Shown here piece by piece: positions 59,950 through 64,000 of a stretch of DNA of 64,000 nucleotides. The notes beneath the pieces are model-generated. The model saw only the letters and a list, made by a program, of their open reading frames with translations. It made no database searches and was not told where the DNA came from. Each line of letters opens with the position of its first letter. The stretch's first letter is position 1. The position numbers were made by a program, and so were the translations under genes. This DNA comes from Hermatobates lingyangjiaoensis (lineage: Eukaryota > Arthropoda > Insecta > Hemiptera > Hermatobatidae): NCBI GenBank assembly GCA_026182355.1, contig JAPFBL010000321.1:146001-210000 (forward strand), written 5' to 3'.

Positions 59950-60950
59950 GCCTGTGTGCAAACAAACAAGTAACAAGCAATAAAGATTAACAGTTTTATA
60001 ACTGTATAAGACTTCATTTATATCAGGTTTTGGGAACCTTTTTGGAAGCAGGTCCCTCTGATCCAGAATATAGAGTTCTGTACTTTTAATGTAATGGTTG
60101 TGGCTTTGATTCCTATATAACGTCATAGATTTTGTTATTTATATTTCAGTTAATAAAAGCACAGTGGCAAGAAAACAAACAAAAAAGATCGTTCATCAGA
60201 GTTTTATAAGTATATAGATAAGGCGTTATTTATTTCAGGTTTTTGGGAGACAACTGTAAGCAGGTCTGTTTGGTCCAAAGTATACCTGTTTTGGTATTAT
60301 TTCGCGCACCCAGCTTTTTCAGCAATAATGCAGGATAATAACAACAGAACAGGCTGATGCCTTTTTTTACGTAAAAGCTCTTTCGCCGCATTTCGGGAGC
60401 TACAAGCTCTAGCCAAAGATAGAGGCAAACTAAACCTCCGAGATACATCCGAGGTAGACCACGCGGAGGCGAGCTTCCACGACCCTACATCACATAGTTA
60501 AAGTCTTATGTCCTAAAAACTAAAAAAAAAAACAAAAAAATCATAAAAACTTAAAATTAGGCTATGAAAAAAGTAAACAAAAAAACTGGTAAGAAACACT
60601 TGAAAAAGTACACAAAACATAAAATCTTTTCTTCAATTTGGAGGTCAGGTTATGCTGTTTTCTTCGGTCTTGCAATTGCATAAACAAACTTTAAAAAGTC
60701 TTGCCTATGACTTATTAATACATACCTATATATACACCGCCACAAACTTGCCAGTGTCAATCTCATATGCAAAGCGTTCTCTGGTATACCGCGTTGGACC
60801 TCTAAAGTAAAAGTCATGCTTTCGATTCCCACAAAATTTCATATATTTTTATTATTTATTTAGTTCAAACAATGCTTGGTGGAAAGAAAACAAACAAACA
60901 AGATTGGCTATCAGAGTTTTACAAGTATATAGATAGGTTCTTACCTTAAG
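59950..60950. repeat. Dispersed direct repeats sharing atcagagttttataagtata
   Basis: Blocks at about 59985-60235 and 60690-60950 share gctttgattcc-ata, ttatttatattt, gtggcaagaaaacaaac(a)n and gagttttacaagtatataga. They are probably truncated non-LTR element ends, but no coding part is visible. Confidence 0.5.
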
Positions 60951-60959
60951 GTTGAGAAG

Positions 60960-61855
60960 AATATCATCTTTTCAGCTTTGATCCTTTCACTTGGTAGCCA
61001 CCTTTTTGGATTGGATCATCCAATGTCTGTGTGAGACATACTCGAAGTTTCACCTCTTATTACTAGTCACAATTTGTTGACAACTCTTACCAATGTTCTC
61101 CAGGAATGAACGCACACTGAGTTGAATATCCTAAACGATTGAACTTCATTAACACAATTATATACAAAGAAAAATTTTAAATTATACATCATTATGAAAG
61201 ATTAATAAGAGCTCTAATATGAAAGGTAAACACATAATTTTTATTAAGTATTATGCACATTTTTTGGTTGAAGTCAATTTTATTAAAAAAAAAAATTAGT
61301 ATAATATATGTGTATTAAATATCAGCATTCACTTTTAGTTTGCTTCGTAATCTTTAAAAAAGAGTTTATCCTCTGTCACAGGAAACATTAAAATTAATTA
61401 ATCCCATAATTCTCTTGGTAAAATCGTTGAAGATTTAATTGAGAATTTTAAATGGCCGATTCAATTCAATGTGGCTGTATTTTTTTGTTTCTTATTTTTA
61501 ATAGTTTTGTTTGAGAATTCTCTATAATAATATTGCGTGCTTTTCCATTAAAAATATAAAATTCATGACAGTACAGTTTCAGACATAATAAAATATAGAA
61601 TTATCAGTATATTTTACTTAACAAAAAAAAGCAATTAAATATCAAATACAACACACTAAGGGTAAATAAGTGATAAATAAATAAGGATATATAAAATAAA
61701 TCCTCAGTCATTTATAAATATTAATTGTTTGAATACAAATGGAATTAATTATCTTGTGTGTGCATCAGTGCTTTTATTAATTCTTCATTAGAACATGCTT
61801 CACACAAAGTACTATAAGTTTTTTTGACAATTGTTGTACAATAATATTTTATATA
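60960..61855. other. Intergenic sequence without recognised feature
   Basis: AT-rich, nothing recognised. Confidence 0.45.
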
Positions 61856-61861
61856 TAACAA

Positions 61862-62060
61862 AGGGCCAGATTAGCTCAGTGGTTAACGTACTCGCTTCTG
61901 GGATGGTAGTCCGGGGTTCGATCCCCACCTGGCCCTCGATTTATTCACGCGGGAGGTAAATAAATCTGGGTACGTCGTCTCTCGGAGAGGACTTTAAGTC
62001 TGTTTTGATTCACCAGTGTTCCTAAGCCTTTTGACTACAACACGTAAAACCAAACCAAGC
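61862..62060 (+). mobile_element. tRNA-derived SINE
   Basis: The A box (TTAGCTCAGTGGTTAACG), B box (GGTTCGATCCC), tttattcacgcgggaggtaa and ctctcggagaggactttaag are present. The rest diverges into a GC-richer segment (ccgcgggggcgggcagcacg, 62130-62160) of unknown origin. Confidence 0.88.
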
Positions 62061-62587
62061 CGACGCTTAATGCATGCTGCCCTTAAGTCCCCCCATACTT
62101 ACCTACAAAGCATAGGGTGTCCAAGATGGACTCCGCGGGGGCGGGCAGCACGATACTACATCTCGCAACTGACATATTAACCGTGTAACGGTACCAAAGG
62201 TCGAAATTCTACCGTATTATAAATTTAAAAATAAACCATGTCACTCAAAGACGGGTGGGTAGTTAACTAAGCCTTAGTTTCCTGGGGGTTCTAGGTTATT
62301 CCCCCTAGAACTATCTAAAAAACGAATTAATAAATAATAAAAAAATATAAAAATTAATTTATAAAAAATATAAAGATAATCTATAATAATGTTCGTTTGG
62401 CCCTACCCACAGCATATACATATTTAAGAAAGATATGGTAGTACTTAAGTCTAAAGGCTTCTCCGTAAATGCCTCCTACAGGCTTGCCCAAGGACATTTG
62501 CAAGTCATATCTCAGTTGAGCGTAAATCTCACTTGATTACCGATTACCGACTGGACAACATTCAGTGTGACTCATTTTACGTTAGCT

Positions 62588-62755
62588 TGACTTCAACCAA
62601 GCTGAGCCTTTGAATGAATAGTCATGGAACTTCAACCAAGCTGAGCCTTTGAATGAATAGTCATGGAACTTCAATCAAGCTGAGCCTTTGAATGAATAGT
62701 CATGGAACTTCAAACAAGCTGAGCCTTTGAATGAATAGTCATGGAACTTCAGACG
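62588..62755 (+). repeat. 39-bp tandem repeat, 4 copies
   Basis: The unit is aacttcaaccaagctgagcc, tttgaatgaatagtcatgg. Confidence 0.95.
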
Positions 62756-62852
62756 GCCAACCTAGAAACTTTTCTGCAGCTATTCATTTAAGTACCCTGG
62801 TCCCCAAGTTTTAATTACTGTTTCCATTTTCAAATTGTGAAACAGATACCTT

Positions 62853-62949
62853 ATACCAATATGCGAGTTACTTTAATAGCTTCTGAGGAGACACATATAT
62901 GCTTGCTTAGAACTAAATTGCATCCTCGACACAACCTCTATCACTAATT
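62853..62949 (+). pseudogene. Penelope-like ORF C-terminal remnant
   Basis: The frame reads IPTNMRVTLIASEETHICLL, RTKLHPRHNLYH and a stop. It is the same block as 9.87-9.98 kb. The following 350 bp match the 3' region there: an AT-rich tract, then ttcttccccctccc, then CTGACGACGACAATAGTCAA, AATATAG at about 63268. Confidence 0.65.
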
Positions 62950-63259
62950 TTAAGTAATTTATTTTTAAATTTAATTTTATTTATTTTTTCTAACACAAAT
63001 ATTATTGTAATAATTATTGATTTAATTCATTGAATAGATGACGACAATCTATTGTCGTCAATATTTTAAAATTTTTTGTTTAGTTATTGTTATTATTTTC
63101 TTCTCAAGTTGGTTTTTATTTTTTATTATTAATTTTTTTTCTTTTATTAGTTTTCTTCCCCCTCCCTACTCGTTTGGTCATGGTGGTGATGATGGCATCG
63201 CTGAGTGTATAATGGTCACGCTGTGGGCCTCAGTCACCATCCTGCCTCCCTGCGTAGCT

Positions 63260-63300
63260 CTTCACCTCCTGACGACGACAATAGTCAAAATATAGAAGTC
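63260..63300 (+). other. Decayed hammerhead-like motif in Penelope-like 3' region
   Basis: CTGACGACGACAATAGTC is followed by AAAATATAG, with the G of GAAA mutated. It lies in the same position after the ORF end as the motif at 10234. Confidence 0.45.
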
Positions 63301-63639
63301 TGCATATAAATTACGTTACTATAGTTATAATATATACATATATATATATATATAAGATTTCAAAATTGAAGAAAGTAACAGACAGAGTAAAGAGACACAT
63401 TTACAAACTCAAATTTTCGGGCATTCCGTCATCAAGAGAACAGAGAAAGAGAGACCAAGCACGTTGTAGACGCAACGGCAAGTAAACCGTAGGGTTAGTT
63501 GGGTTAGGTTTCATTGGGTTACTAGTGTGGGTTTTTGGGTTTTGTTTGGGTTGTAAGTGTGTTTTTTTACTCTTCTTCAATGTTGAAGCCGTATTGTGTT
63601 TAGTTTGGAACGTCATTCCAATTTTTAATGGATGATATA

Positions 63640-63837
63640 TATATATATAAACTAGAATTTAAAAAAGAACACATAGAAAGGAAACCACTGAACTCACTAC
63701 TATATTTCGATGTCCTCGTCTTCAGGAAAAGAAGTGAATCGCTCCAAAGGCTGATAACGACTGACTTGGCGTTCGAACTGAAGCACTCAAACAGTGTAGC
63801 CAACTTTCAGAGGAAAGGTAGACAGGGAAGATAAAAG

Positions 63838-63880
<43 letters not shown>

Positions 63881-64000
63881 CAAGATTTCACGTAAACGCG
63901 TAAAATAACAATCAGTGATCAAACCACAATAAGAAAATGGGAAAACATTTTCCAACGTCAGAGTCCTTAGGTTTTTGACTCTGACGAAGACCGCTTGTTA
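63640..64000. repeat. Penelope-like fragment, (TA)n run and R1 inverted pair
   Basis: The minus strand at about 63690-63730 reads CTGAAGACGAGGACATCGAA, ATATAGTAGTGAGTTC. Then come about 40 bp of TA, and an R1 copy in inverted and direct orientation runs to the window edge. Confidence 0.75.

Noticed and set aside
63038..63295. 85-residue frame after the Penelope-like ORF end
   Set aside because: It lies in the element's 3' region and reads through T-rich sequence. The matching region at 10.0-10.2 kb has unrelated frames.

Overview
The window is AT-rich DNA from an animal, probably an invertebrate. Four things point to this: spliced exons with GT..AG introns, tRNA-derived SINEs, Penelope-like, Helitron and hAT transposon remnants, and many (TA)n microsatellites flanked by palindromes. 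I cannot name the species. No prokaryotic features were seen.

One host gene is convincingly present. It is on the + strand from before the window start to 35018. I could join fourteen exons (522 to 35018), and every splice phase matches: 1862 coding bases give one uninterrupted frame of 619 residues plus a stop. The product is a PPP-family serine/threonine phosphatase. It has an N-terminal region of EF-hand-like loops, a linker of about 120 residues, and a C-terminal catalytic domain with all the metal-binding motifs (GDLHG, GDYVDRG, RGNHE, HGG, RAHE). The 5' end lies outside the window. A poly(A) signal follows almost directly after the stop codon.

The introns are packed with mobile DNA. 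A hAT element with target-site duplication lies at 6239-6748. A Helitron lies at 7899-10745, and inside it is a near-perfect 0.97-kb palindrome carrying the end of a Penelope-like ORF. The most striking feature is at 12045-16261. Here 33 tandem units of exactly 127 bp are copies of the phosphatase's own exon 9, together with its 5' splice site. The array has a higher-order repeat of 14 monomers (1778 bp). Exon 3 shows a milder form of the same event, a 90-bp in-frame tandem duplication. Exon 11 has a stray, nonsense-mutated copy at 44.6 kb.

Intron 10 (17274-27785) holds a 0.56-kb palindrome, a large inverted repeat (19742-22045) and Penelope-like fragments. From 35 to 64 kb I found no confident host gene. 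This part holds a hAT element nested around another transposon (36036-38314), SINEs, several minisatellites (notably 53.0-56.3 kb), a third hAT-like element with poly-C tracts (47470-48032), a decayed Helitron on the minus strand with a recognisable helicase (57048 to about 58255), and a Penelope-like 3' end near 62.9 kb.

A small motif recurs more than 20 times on both strands in several otherwise different repeat families: CTGANGA, a short hairpin, then GAAA. It resembles a hammerhead-ribozyme core and fits the known presence of such motifs in Penelope-like elements.
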